A stretch of 64,000 nucleotides of DNA, from assembly GCA_964360635.1 (NCBI GenBank), contig CAYHXO010000001.1, forward strand, positions 1 to 64,000, in the 5' to 3' direction. Of the stretch, positions 24,558-33,275 are shown piece by piece (position 1 is the first letter of the stretch; each line of letters starts with the position of its first letter). Made by a program: the position numbers and the translations under genes. Source of the DNA: CALRGE01 sp964360635. Its GTDB lineage: Bacteria > Patescibacteriota > Gracilibacteria > UBA1369 > 2-02-FULL-48-14. The notes under the pieces were generated by a model that saw nothing but the letters and a program-made list of their open reading frames with translations, did no database searches and was not told the DNA's origin.

Positions 24558-24836
24558 ATGGCATCGGAACTTGTTGAAAAAATAAAGGCTGCGATTATGC
24601 CGGAAGACATCCGAGAAAAATGTCTTAAATTACTTGAAAAATGTCCTGAAGAAAAACTGGGTTCTTTGGAGAAAATTCTTGAAAGCTATTTTGAAAAACG
24701 AAATAAAGAGCTTGCTGTGATTCTGAAAAATGACCGTGCACTTGCGGCAAAAATGCAAAAAAAACTTGCGGAATTTGAAAATGCGGAGAGAGATGGTGAT
24801 GCGGAAGATTCCTTAAATTCCACTGCATGGCAATAG
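24558..24836 (+). CDS. Small helical hypothetical protein, 92 aa
   Basis: Highly charged and predicted to be all helical, with Glu/Lys-rich heptads (EKIKAAIMPEDIREKCLKLLEK and a later coiled coil around residues 40-78). It has no signal peptide. Its end overlaps the start of the 999-aa gene by ten bases, so the two are translationally coupled. The 103-aa gene at 29138 stands in the same position before the 1127-aa gene, suggesting small helical partners for the giant proteins. Confidence 0.65.
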   Translation: MASELVEKIKAAIMPEDIREKCLKLLEKCPEEKLGSLEKILESYFEKRNKELAVILKNDRALAAKMQKKLAEFENAERDGDAEDSLNSTAWQ

Positions 24837-27826
24837 AAAGCGGAGGAAACAATATCGATAGACAACAGGAAAGAATTAAAACCATCGACAAAAAAGAGGG
24901 TGGAAAAACAGACATTGTTTTCAAACGTCTTGATGATTTTCAAAAGTCTATTGAGAGCAGTAAAATGCCGCCGGAAGTGAAGGCAAAACAATTGAAAGAG
25001 TTGGGCGATTTATTGGCGACCGCAAACACGGAAAATATCAAGGAAATTGATAAAACTTTAGATGAAACTCTAACAAAATTTGAGGATGAAATAAAATCCA
25101 GAGAGCAAGAAATCCGCCTGGAACAAAGTAAATTGATTGCCGAAATTTTGTTTGGCATTTCCGAATTATTTAAAGACAGCGGAGGCGTAATGATGAAGGC
25201 TTTGAAAATTGCGTCGGGTGAAGAAGGTTGTGCTCAGCAAGCAAAGCAGTTCTCAAATATGGCAGAAAACTTTCAAAATATAGCGCGGGTAAAAATACTT
25301 GATCAGCCGAATAAAAGTCTTGAGGAATTGTTTCCGGATGTGATTAATATGTTAAATCACACTGGCGATGGCGTTTTATCTTATATCTCGGGAATCCCAA
25401 ATATAGATTTTACAGACCATAAAAATGCCGGCGATTTAAATTTGCAAAGAGCTCAAGTTATGAAATTTCTTGAATCGATTGGGGCATATCAAACGGTAGC
25501 AAAAATTGGTGAAGAAGCTTTGAAAGATGATTTTGATAAAGCAAAAGAAAAAACACCGGAAGCTAAAAAAACTGAAATTACCGAGGTGGCGCGGGCAAAA
25601 ATTGCTAAAGACTGCGAGCCGTACAAGACCGACTGGAGGGCCAAAGGAATGAGCGAAGATCAAATCAATGGTTTTATTATTTTGATGCAAGCGGAACAAG
25701 TAGATAAAGATTTAACAACTTATGCGATTAAGGAAAATTTTAATCCTGATTTAATTAGTGAAGATAAAAAGGCGGCTTGGGCTGTTTATAATGATGCTTT
25801 TGATCCGAAAGGCGAGTGGTTGAATATAACAGACGATCACTTTGATTTCATTGTTCAAGAATTATTAATAAATGCGCCGTTGATTGTGCTTTCAGGTGGA
25901 GTCGCAAGCGCTGCACGTGGTGCATTAAGTACAGGTGCAAGAAGCTTTTTGGCTGGTTCAAGATTGGCAATGGCTTATGAAGGCGGAAATCTGGCTGTGA
26001 GGGGTGCTGCTTTGGCGGGTGGATTACTCGTTGAAGGGGCGACTTTTGAACTTACACATAATGCTCTGTCGGTGGCGATTGGAATTGAAGATAAGTGGCT
26101 TGTTGAAATGCCGGATGCTATGCAGAAAATTCTTTGGAGTTCGGTGACTTTGGGAGTCTTTCATGGTGCTGGTGAACTTGCTGGAGGGATCGGGAAACAA
26201 ATTGATTTGGGAATTGCCAAACAGTTCGTGAAAAATCCTGAAGAAATAATTGCGCTTGCCGCTAAAATTTCGGATGCCCCAACAAGAAAAGTAATCCAAC
26301 AACTTGTGATTAGCGGAAATATTGAGGCCGGAACAATGCTGATGATTGGAGCGGTTCAAAACGGATTGACGAGCGGTAGTTTGAAGGCATTTACAGACAG
26401 TTTTGGCGGTGAAGAAATCTTTCATGCATATGTTTCGGCTTATTCACTGAAGGCCGGTGGAATGGCTAGTGAAGCGGCGAAAAATGGTGGAGCAAAAGTT
26501 GAAGGTGTGCAAAAAGATCTACCTCCGGAACAACGTCTTTCAAAGGCAGAAGAATTATTGAGCCGTGATTTATCTCAAGCGCAAAAAGAGGCGATTCTTG
26601 CGGCTCATGAAATTGGTGCAAGCGGAGAAGGTAAATTTACAAGGGCGGAACTACTGGAAAAGGCGAGGATTCTGGATGAGGTTGGCTTTACTAAAGAGGA
26701 AAGACGGGTGTTGATGGAGAATGGGATTACCGGAATTTTTGATCGTGTTAATGCATATATTAATGACCTGTTGAAAACACCAGAATCTAAAGAAGAACTT
26801 GTGAGTAAGGCGGAGTCCAAACCGACGCCGAATGAGGAATTTAATAAATTGTCGATAAATGGGAAACAGCCACCTTTGACAATGCAAATTCTTATGGATG
26901 GTTGGTTCAAAGTAGAACATAAAGAAATAATCGGCGATAATACATTTTATTTTGGCCCTGTGGTGAATAGAATTGAAGGAGGCAAACCCGGAAGGCCGGA
27001 ATGTATAGCTTTTGTAAAAATTGGGGAAGTACTTCAGCCTCGTTTATTCTATCTTTCAAATTCTGACGGTGGATGGAGAGCTTCGCCGTACATTCGTCAG
27101 GATGGTCGTTACTCAAAAGGAAATCACTTTCATTACACACAGGAAACGAAACCTACAGAAGAGGTCGTAAGCTACTTGGAGGGTGCAAAAAAAAATGCCG
27201 GAATGGGGGATATCGGGTTGTACTTCAGGGGGTATGAAGAAGGAGCCGGCACATATAAATCTGAAATGACTCAATACAAGCCGGAAAATTTAAAGGATGC
27301 GTGGATCATTGAACCCGGCCGTGGTAATGACAAAAAACTTGATCTAAATAAATTAAGCCAACCTGACTTAATTAAACGCTTGAATGAAATTAAATATCCA
27401 GATGGTTTTGTTCCAGAATTTTCGCAAGGATATGTTCATAAATATACGAAAAATCACACAATGTTGGGAGAAGGAAATGTTTATGTTTATGAGGGTAACT
27501 TAAACGGGCGAAAAGTTGAGTGGCACATGGCGACTTATGGCAATAAAGTTTGCGTTGAAGCTATTCGTTTTGCAGATGCAAAAGTAACATCATTCGGAAC
27601 TTATAATGAGGTTATTAATTCAGGTATTCTTACAACAAAACCAATTGAATATAGAGGTCTAACTTATGGAGGACTATATAAAGAACTCGGTCATGAAATG
27701 GACAAATTCAATCAAGGTAAAAATCGTGATTCTCAGTACGTTGATCAGGGTCCACTTTTGAATGAGTTGAAGCCTATTCAAGATTTTAAAATCCAATTTG
27801 TAGACAAAATTAAAAAAGCCGCTTAA
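24827..27826 (+). CDS. Giant hypothetical protein, 999 aa
   Basis: The N-terminal third is helical and highly charged (coiled coil about residues 1-110). A hydrophobic, Gly/Ala-rich region lies at about 340-470, from LLINAPLIVLSGGVASAARG onward, with several segments long enough to enter a membrane, and is followed by a second helical region. The C-terminal third (about 680-999) is beta-rich and contains two similar Tyr/Gly-rich stretches (FYFGPVVNRIEGGKPG and VYVYEGNLNGRKVEW). There is no signal peptide. The layout recalls a polymorphic toxin or membrane-perforating effector, but no motif proves that and no family is recognised. Confidence 0.7.
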   Translation: MAIESGGNNIDRQQERIKTIDKKEGGKTDIVFKRLDDFQKSIESSKMPPEVKAKQLKELGDLLATANTENIKEIDKTLDETLTKFEDEIKSREQEIRLEQSKLIAEILFGISELFKDSGGVMMKALKIASGEEGCAQQAKQFSNMAENFQNIARVKILDQPNKSLEELFPDVINMLNHTGDGVLSYISGIPNIDFTDHKNAGDLNLQRAQVMKFLESIGAYQTVAKIGEEALKDDFDKAKEKTPEAKKTEITEVARAKIAKDCEPYKTDWRAKGMSEDQINGFIILMQAEQVDKDLTTYAIKENFNPDLISEDKKAAWAVYNDAFDPKGEWLNITDDHFDFIVQELLINAPLIVLSGGVASAARGALSTGARSFLAGSRLAMAYEGGNLAVRGAALAGGLLVEGATFELTHNALSVAIGIEDKWLVEMPDAMQKILWSSVTLGVFHGAGELAGGIGKQIDLGIAKQFVKNPEEIIALAAKISDAPTRKVIQQLVISGNIEAGTMLMIGAVQNGLTSGSLKAFTDSFGGEEIFHAYVSAYSLKAGGMASEAAKNGGAKVEGVQKDLPPEQRLSKAEELLSRDLSQAQKEAILAAHEIGASGEGKFTRAELLEKARILDEVGFTKEERRVLMENGITGIFDRVNAYINDLLKTPESKEELVSKAESKPTPNEEFNKLSINGKQPPLTMQILMDGWFKVEHKEIIGDNTFYFGPVVNRIEGGKPGRPECIAFVKIGEVLQPRLFYLSNSDGGWRASPYIRQDGRYSKGNHFHYTQETKPTEEVVSYLEGAKKNAGMGDIGLYFRGYEEGAGTYKSEMTQYKPENLKDAWIIEPGRGNDKKLDLNKLSQPDLIKRLNEIKYPDGFVPEFSQGYVHKYTKNHTMLGEGNVYVYEGNLNGRKVEWHMATYGNKVCVEAIRFADAKVTSFGTYNEVINSGILTTKPIEYRGLTYGGLYKELGHEMDKFNQGKNRDSQYVDQGPLLNELKPIQDFKIQFVDKIKKAA

Positions 27827-27834
27827 ATAATTAT

Positions 27835-28287
27835 ATGACTGAAATAACAATTCTAGCTTCACACCCAATAAACGTTTTCAAAGAATCTGATCTTAGTTCA
27901 GCAATGAAAGATTCATTGAGAGATGGTGATCCTGCCGAGCAAATAATTGAGGGTTTGGCGAAATCGGAAGTACTGGTTGTGGATGTGGCCGCGCTTTGGA
28001 AAAATTGGGGAAATTTGAATCGAGCTTTTAATGATGAACAAAAATCTGACTTGCTTCGGGTTCTGCAAGATTTATTCACTCAGCCACGCAAGGGTGGGCG
28101 AATGAAGCCTGAGTTGATTGATTTGTGCACGAAGATCGCATTGAGTATTTCTGAGCCTAGCTCACGCGAAAAAGAGCTTCTTACAATCTTTACTGAGATG
28201 CTTGAGGTTTACGATAACGTTGGGGTGCGAAACCGAATTCAGGCGGCTTTGAGTGAGGCTGGATCGAATGTGAAGGTGAAGGTGTGA
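27835..28287 (+). CDS. Hypothetical helical protein, 150 aa
   Basis: A soluble protein, helical by pattern, beginning MTEITILASHPINVF, with a central VLVVDVAALWKNWGNL segment and repeated amphipathic helices of the HEAT or TPR sort. It starts eight bases after the 999-aa gene and should be its co-transcribed partner, perhaps an immunity or chaperone-like protein; that is inference from position only. Its stop directly abuts the stop of the convergent AbiEii-like gene. Confidence 0.65.
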   Translation: MTEITILASHPINVFKESDLSSAMKDSLRDGDPAEQIIEGLAKSEVLVVDVAALWKNWGNLNRAFNDEQKSDLLRVLQDLFTQPRKGGRMKPELIDLCTKIALSISEPSSREKELLTIFTEMLEVYDNVGVRNRIQAALSEAGSNVKVKV

Positions 28288-28812
28288 TTATAGATTCTGT
28301 GCTTTCTTTACTGCGCTTTTCAGAGATTCTTTTATTTTTTTGAATGATACTTTATGGCCCTTTTTGTACAAAATTGGCTGGTCCTGAATGTCTTCAAAAT
28401 ATACCAGACTTTTCATAAGTAAGTTCAAATCTAAATCAGGCAATTTCTTTTCCGCAAATGCGAAAATTTTTCTAAGCGGCAGGGTTTTTAGAATAAAATA
28501 GAGATCGATATAATCTTTATTACTGGCGCGACCTGTTATCGCTGAAAGTTTCATGCACGCAATATCTTCCATCGAAGCGATTTTCAAATTTTCCTCATCC
28601 GTTGGCTTTTTCAGAAGAGGATAAGGATATGTGAAGAAACTACAACGAATATCTTTATCAATTAACACACTTAAGGTATTTTTTTCTTCCTGAGTTTTTT
28701 TTAAGTCATGTCCTGCAAAAGCAGTGCCTCCGGCAAGATAAAAATCATTCTTAAAACTCTTAAAATTAGGAAGGATTGCACGCCTTTTTCGATCTAAAAT
28801 TTCGTAAGACAA
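28288..28812 (-). pseudogene. AbiEii/AbiGii-like nucleotidyltransferase lacking its catalytic motif
   Basis: The start (SFKNDFYLAGGTAFAG) and the later part (SVLIDKDIRCSFFTYPYPLLKKP, then SMEDIACMKLSAITGRASNKDYIDLYFIL) match the AbiEii toxin family. Between them, where the family has the HR-S-DxDFF active-site stretch, the sequence jumps from AFAG to HDLKKTQEEKN. About 15 to 25 residues including the metal-binding DxD are missing, in frame. The frame is otherwise open for 174 aa. It overlaps the upstream small gene by 47 bases, as in a TA pair. It is either a decayed toxin or a retained binding-only protein. Confidence 0.7.
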
Positions 28813-28981
28813 ATTTACTTTTTAGATCATACACCTTGAAAAGTAGTTTTGTAGACTCTTGAGTTCCCCAATTTAGAACGTTTGTAATGATTCGCACCTT
28901 GTCGTTTGTCAGATCCATTTTCTTCACGTCGTAAGACCAAAGAAATGGCTTGAAAACATTCATAATTTGATTCTTACTCAT
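28766..28981 (-). CDS. DUF6922-like partner of the AbiEii homologue
   Basis: Starting at the ATG at 28981 the protein has 71 aa and contains the pattern FKPFLWSYDVKKMDL, then IITNVLNWGTQESTKLLFKVYD. This resembles the short DUF6922 proteins encoded immediately upstream of AbiEii nucleotidyltransferases, where they serve as antitoxin or adaptor. An upstream in-frame ATG at 29038 would add 19 residues, but the 28981 start sits in a perfect palindrome that would allow autoregulation. It overlaps the AbiEii-like gene by 47 bases. Confidence 0.65.
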   Translation of the reverse strand: MSKNQIMNVFKPFLWSYDVKKMDLTNDKVRIITNVLNWGTQESTKLLFKVYDLKSKFVLRNFRSKKACNPS

Positions 28982-28987
28982 GAGTAA
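28974..28987. promoter_or_regulatory. Palindrome over the start codon of the DUF6922-like gene
   Basis: TTACTCATGAGTAA is a perfect 14-base palindrome containing the ATG of the minus-strand gene. It shares arms with the 18-base palindrome at 17139-17156. Confidence 0.55.
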
Positions 28988-29087
28988 ATTATAGCAGGAA
29001 TTGAGAGGTTTTTCCATGTGGATTTCAATAATACGCAATGGGACTTAGAATAATTCTCGTTTCCATTTCATAGAAAAAATTCATGGC

Positions 29088-29116
29088 TTGAGTTTTAGCC
29101 TTATTTCTGCTATAAT
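29088..29116 (+). promoter_or_regulatory. Promoter of the second giant-protein operon
   Basis: TTGAGT (29088-29093), a 17-base spacer and TATAAT (29111-29116) precede the ATG at 29138 by 21 bases. It should drive the four genes to 35303. Confidence 0.7.
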
Positions 29117-29137
29117 ATCCTGATTTAATTAAAAATC

Positions 29138-29449
29138 ATGGCAGTTACAGCTGATGAAGTTATCACTCTCGCTAAAAATACAGCGGCTCTAAAACCTGAG
29201 CAGCTAGAGAAGATTTTGAAGTTTGCACCAAAAATGGGACAGACCGATTTGGATAATGTTCACAAACTTGTAACCGACGTGAAAAAAGCCGAAGAAGGCG
29301 TGAAAGAAGAATTGGCGGTGCGCCAAGAAGTCGACGCGCAGTACAAAGTTTTCAAGAAGGATAAAATCATGACAGAACTCCATGTTGCCGAAGGCGCGGC
29401 ACAAGCGGAGGACGAAAAAGCCGCCGAAGGATTACTTAATAACATTTAA
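29138..29449 (+). CDS. Small helical hypothetical protein, 103 aa
   Basis: A soluble, Ala/Glu/Lys-rich protein predicted to be wholly helical (ITLAKNTAALKPEQLEKIL, then an antiparallel coiled-coil pattern to the end). It is the first gene of the operon with a strong promoter upstream and ends one base before the start of the 1127-aa gene (TAAT-ATG). Its position and character mirror the 92-aa gene before the 999-aa protein. Function unknown. Confidence 0.65.
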   Translation: MAVTADEVITLAKNTAALKPEQLEKILKFAPKMGQTDLDNVHKLVTDVKKAEEGVKEELAVRQEVDAQYKVFKKDKIMTELHVAEGAAQAEDEKAAEGLLNNI

Positions 29450-29450
29450 T

Positions 29451-32400
29451 ATGGGAAATGTAAACGTACAGTCATCGAAAGCAGAGATAGAAAAATCTAA
29501 GGGTGGATTTGAAAGTCTTGTTAGTATTGAGAATAAATCGATAAGTGATTTGAAAGAAAAAATTAAAAATGAAAAGGATAATCAAAAAAAGACTGAATTT
29601 GAGACTCAATTGAAAACAAAAGAGGATTTATTGGCGGGATATAAATTAACAATCTCTACACTTGATCAAGCATTGAAAGCTCTTGAAGTAAAAGATAATG
29701 AAACGGTTATTGCAGGTGAGTTTCCAATAAAAATTACTCAGTTGAGCAATGGACAGTGGGCAATTAATGGAGACATCAATCTTGTTTATGAAGATAAAGA
29801 AGACGCTGTTAGTGACGGTGAAATGGTTCAGAGTGCATTGAAGGAGTTAAAATCTCTTGTTGTTGAACCTGAATATGTAAAAACTCCTTTTTATGCTTCA
29901 ACACTTGGTACTTCAATTTGCATTCATGAGGCAGGAACGATTATGAATACCGGTATTTCTAGAGATGACCTAATTACTGCAAAAGATAAAACCGGCCTAT
30001 TTGGCGTTGTGCCATCAATTAGTGATTTGACTAAACTCGCAAATAAACTATTTATTGAGGCAAATGGAGATGCACAAGAAACAAGTGAAATGGCGAAGAT
30101 AAAAGCGGAGCTGGAAGAAATAAAACGAGGTTCTGCAGATGAGCTTGGTTCAATACTTGCCAAACCTGGACAGGTTGCAGGTGCATTGACTTTAGCACCG
30201 GCTGGTACAATACTTGCTGCCGGTGGCCTTGTGGCGACCGCACCAGTGCTTGGTTTTGCTGCGCCAGTAACGGTCCCAGTTGGACTAGTTGGAGGTACTT
30301 TAGGTGCCGGCGCTGTCGGATTTGAAATTGGTGGAAAACCTGGTGAAATGGCTGCGGAGCAACTTGCAAAATTTGATGCCCCACTATTCGAATATGACAT
30401 TAGATCAAGCAAAGAAGTTGCAATTAGTTCGCATGGTGCGGCAGAAATAGTATTCAAGAAAGAAGGTAAATATTGGGTTGCTGAGGGAAGCGATAACAAA
30501 CTGAAATATGGAACTATGGAAGCTGCGGCAAAAGATGCAGTTTTGATGCAAGAATTGGAATCAAGAGCTACTCAAGAGAAAGTTAAAATTGAGGGCGAGG
30601 AGAATGGTCCGTTTTATACATACGTTGGGGATGAGATTTCCGTTCACACTGATGGTCTAACTGATCCGGATGTTAGTAGATCTTGGGTAGCTTTGGGTGC
30701 CAGCTTGATTGGCGGAGTAAGTACTTCTGAATTGGTTGATTTCATGAATGACAGATATGCGGCAAAAGCTGCTGTTGTTCAAGAAAGAGAAAAAACAATC
30801 GGTGAAGATGGAGAGATTCTTGAGAGAAGAAAATTGGTTGAAACTTTGAGAAAATTAAAGGCAATTTTACCTGATCTTGGCGACCCAGAAAGAATGGTCG
30901 TTGATAAAGATCACGTTGAAGTGACTTCAACTTATAGTGCCGTTCCAATTAAGTTTGCAAAAATTGACGGTAAATGGAGAGTTGAAAATGGAAATCTTGC
31001 TTATGGAAGCATTGCAGATGCCGTTTTTGACGCGGTTTTAGTACAAAAAATTGAATTCGATGCGAAGAAAATTAAAGACACTATTTTAAAAGATAAAAAG
31101 GAGGCACCGTTCGTCGCTAGTTATGGGGCTATAGTCCTATACACAACTGACATGACAAAGAGCAATTGGCATAGAATCAAAATTATGCCAGAAGTAAGCA
31201 GTGATCAATTAGCAGAATATTTAAATGGCAGATGGAATAAAGAAGTGCCTAGTGCCCCTGTTGAAGATACTGATGGAGTGACCGGTGGAACTGACAAAGT
31301 TGAGCCTGTTCAGCCTACTGAGCCTGCTAAGCCGGAAGTTCCTGCAGAAATTGTAAAAGAAGAAGGCAAATATAAACTTGAGAAAGACAGAGATGGGAAA
31401 TATACAATTACAAATAATACAGAGAAAGAATGGACAATCTCAATTGATGAATTGAGAAAACTTCTGCCTGAAGGTGTGACTTTGGGGAAGACAATTGAAG
31501 TGCCGCTTACATCTAAAGATGAAGCTAGCGATAAAGTTGACACGGAATCGAGCAAAATCGGAAAGCGAGTTTACACTTATAATGAGGAGAGATATGGCTA
31601 TTATGATGGCGATCAATTATTAGTGATTAATGAAAAGTACCCTAGCTTTTATATTCCTGAAGAAACAAGCCCAACAGATTCAGTGCCAGTGGAACCTGGA
31701 ACTGCTGAAGGAACAACAGATGTAACTCCTAAAACCGGAGGATCAGGAGAAGGTGATTCAACTGGTGAAACTGGTGAAACTGGTGAAACTGGTGAGACCG
31801 ATGAAACCGATGTGACTCCGACTGAAGACGACGAAGAAACTAAGCCGGATGCTGAGAAGCTTCCTCCTATTCTTCCTTGGAAACCTGAAAAAATTGTTAA
31901 TCCTGATGGAAGTATGACAGTGGAACTGCCGTGGGGAGCTAATGCTACTATTTCACCTGATGGAGTAGTAACTATGGAAAATCCCGATGGAGGTGAAATA
32001 ACTATTCCAATGCCAAACACAGTAGAGGTTAATGGTAAAATTTATTATTTAAAATATGATAATTCCAAAGAAGTTCCTTTTGAATATCTTGATACAGACG
32101 GCAAAACATTTGAGCCTAAGCCTACCGATAAAGTTGTATTCAAATACGACAGTAGAGAAAAAGCCGAAACACTTCCTCCAAGATTATCTCACACAGAAAG
32201 TCTTAGCCGCTTGAATGATTTGGCTCGATGGGGTTTTGAAGTGGAAGGAGAAAGAAACTTTACTGAGAGAATTGAGTTTAATTTGAAGAAAAAATATCAG
32301 CGTGAATATGGAGATCAGATGCAAGTTAGCTTAACTAGCGTGTCTGTTGATAAAGGTGAGGCTGTGATTAGATTTAATGTTGTTGGTGAAGGTAATGTTG

Positions 32401-32834
32401 ACGGTCAACCAAGAATTAAAGGATTTATGTTGAAGGGCTCCGCCGCAGAAGGGCTAAGTTCTGCAGGAGAAGGTGAGGCATTAGTGCTCGGTGATGATGC
32501 ATATATTGACTCGGAAGAAAACCGTAGTGCGGTGAAGAAACTTTTCCAGGACAGTATGTTTAACGGAATTTTCGAGACTGTCGTTTTAGATCAAACAGAT
32601 GTGGGAATGGAAAAAGGCGAAATTTCAAGACTAGCCGAATATGTTAAAGAAACTTATTTGGATGAAGATGATGAAAAGCCTCGTGACATGAAACGTGCGG
32701 CGAAATACGCCGGCTTCAAAAATAAAATCGACGCTGAAAAAGCGCTCGATGAGAATATGGAAGAGCTGTTGGCATCTGATGAACTAACTTCTGAGGAAAA
32801 AGATGCTTTAAAAAAGAACAGACCTAACGAATAA
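29451..32834 (+). CDS. Giant multidomain hypothetical protein, 1127 aa
   Basis: The ATG at 29451 directly after the upstream stop is preferred to an in-frame start at 29382 inside that gene. A coiled coil covers about residues 5-85. Three related units start near residues 90, 330 and 496, each with an I-x-F/L-x-x-G-K/Q-W-x-V strand pair, an A-x-x-D-A/G-x-x-V-Q helix and a PFY/PFV strand. A Gly/Ala-rich hydrophobic stretch (about 238-290) lies between units 1 and 2. A separate beta domain (about 640-740) recurs in the next two genes, followed by an acidic TGE/TDE repeat and a C-terminal alpha/beta domain. No signal peptide. Family not recognised. Confidence 0.75.
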   Translation: MGNVNVQSSKAEIEKSKGGFESLVSIENKSISDLKEKIKNEKDNQKKTEFETQLKTKEDLLAGYKLTISTLDQALKALEVKDNETVIAGEFPIKITQLSNGQWAINGDINLVYEDKEDAVSDGEMVQSALKELKSLVVEPEYVKTPFYASTLGTSICIHEAGTIMNTGISRDDLITAKDKTGLFGVVPSISDLTKLANKLFIEANGDAQETSEMAKIKAELEEIKRGSADELGSILAKPGQVAGALTLAPAGTILAAGGLVATAPVLGFAAPVTVPVGLVGGTLGAGAVGFEIGGKPGEMAAEQLAKFDAPLFEYDIRSSKEVAISSHGAAEIVFKKEGKYWVAEGSDNKLKYGTMEAAAKDAVLMQELESRATQEKVKIEGEENGPFYTYVGDEISVHTDGLTDPDVSRSWVALGASLIGGVSTSELVDFMNDRYAAKAAVVQEREKTIGEDGEILERRKLVETLRKLKAILPDLGDPERMVVDKDHVEVTSTYSAVPIKFAKIDGKWRVENGNLAYGSIADAVFDAVLVQKIEFDAKKIKDTILKDKKEAPFVASYGAIVLYTTDMTKSNWHRIKIMPEVSSDQLAEYLNGRWNKEVPSAPVEDTDGVTGGTDKVEPVQPTEPAKPEVPAEIVKEEGKYKLEKDRDGKYTITNNTEKEWTISIDELRKLLPEGVTLGKTIEVPLTSKDEASDKVDTESSKIGKRVYTYNEERYGYYDGDQLLVINEKYPSFYIPEETSPTDSVPVEPGTAEGTTDVTPKTGGSGEGDSTGETGETGETGETDETDVTPTEDDEETKPDAEKLPPILPWKPEKIVNPDGSMTVELPWGANATISPDGVVTMENPDGGEITIPMPNTVEVNGKIYYLKYDNSKEVPFEYLDTDGKTFEPKPTDKVVFKYDSREKAETLPPRLSHTESLSRLNDLARWGFEVEGERNFTERIEFNLKKKYQREYGDQMQVSLTSVSVDKGEAVIRFNVVGEGNVDGQPRIKGFMLKGSAAEGLSSAGEGEALVLGDDAYIDSEENRSAVKKLFQDSMFNGIFETVVLDQTDVGMEKGEISRLAEYVKETYLDEDDEKPRDMKRAAKYAGFKNKIDAEKALDENMEELLASDELTSEEKDALKKNRPNE
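31761..31797 (+). repeat. Nine-base tandem repeat in the 1127-aa gene
   Basis: About four copies of ACTGGTGAA encode a Thr-Gly-Glu linker (TGETGETGETGE). The copies are nearly identical at DNA level, so slippage could change the linker length between strains. Confidence 0.8.
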
Positions 32835-32836
32835 AT

Positions 32837-33271
32837 ATGCCTGGAGAAAGACCATCATATACGCCAGAAGTGCATAAAGCTGATCCGTCGAAAAAACTCG
32901 ATCGAGGGCTAGATAGTTTTGAAAAAAGACATGAATTGGAAGTTAAACGAGAATTCAAATTGGAGGATAGAGGTAATGGTCGCTATTCAATTAAAAATGA
33001 TGGCGCAATTGGAGACTGGAAACTTGACCCGATGGACTTAAAATATCTTCTTCCATCAGGGAAAATGCCAAAAAATATTGCGGCACAACTTCGTCAAGAA
33101 AGAGAAGTAAATATGACTGAAACCGAACTGGAAACCGGTGAAAAAATTTACAGTTACGACGCAAGCAAACAGGGTTACTTCAACAGCGATGAAGATGACA
33201 ACAAATTAGAAATCACTTCGATTTACAACGAAATTCGAGTGGTGGATGGGGTTTTAAAAACTAAGGAATAG
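32837..33271 (+). CDS. Hypothetical protein, 144 aa, stand-alone copy of the locus beta domain
   Basis: After a charged N-terminal segment, residues about 35-144 (FKLEDRGNGRYSIKNDG, then LKYLLPSGKMPK, KIYSYDASKQGYF) can be aligned by eye with residues about 640-740 of the upstream giant protein (YKLEKDRDGKYTITNN, LRKLLPEGVTLGK, RVYTYNEERYGYY). The gene starts two bases after the giant gene and ends four bases before the next, so it is part of the same operon. No catalytic motif is evident; it probably binds the same partner as the giant protein. Confidence 0.7.
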   Translation: MPGERPSYTPEVHKADPSKKLDRGLDSFEKRHELEVKREFKLEDRGNGRYSIKNDGAIGDWKLDPMDLKYLLPSGKMPKNIAAQLRQEREVNMTETELETGEKIYSYDASKQGYFNSDEDDNKLEITSIYNEIRVVDGVLKTKE

Positions 33272-33275
33272 ATAT

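Noticed and set aside
28288..28812. Frameshift as explanation of the missing AbiEii motif
   Set aside because: The sequences before and after the gap are in the same frame and no alternative frame nearby encodes a DxD stretch, so an in-frame deletion is the better reading.
29924..30499. Minus-strand 191-aa frame inside the 1127-aa gene
   Set aside because: The plus-strand frame is continuous, domain-structured and has a promoter; the minus frame is low-complexity Ser/Pro/Ala.
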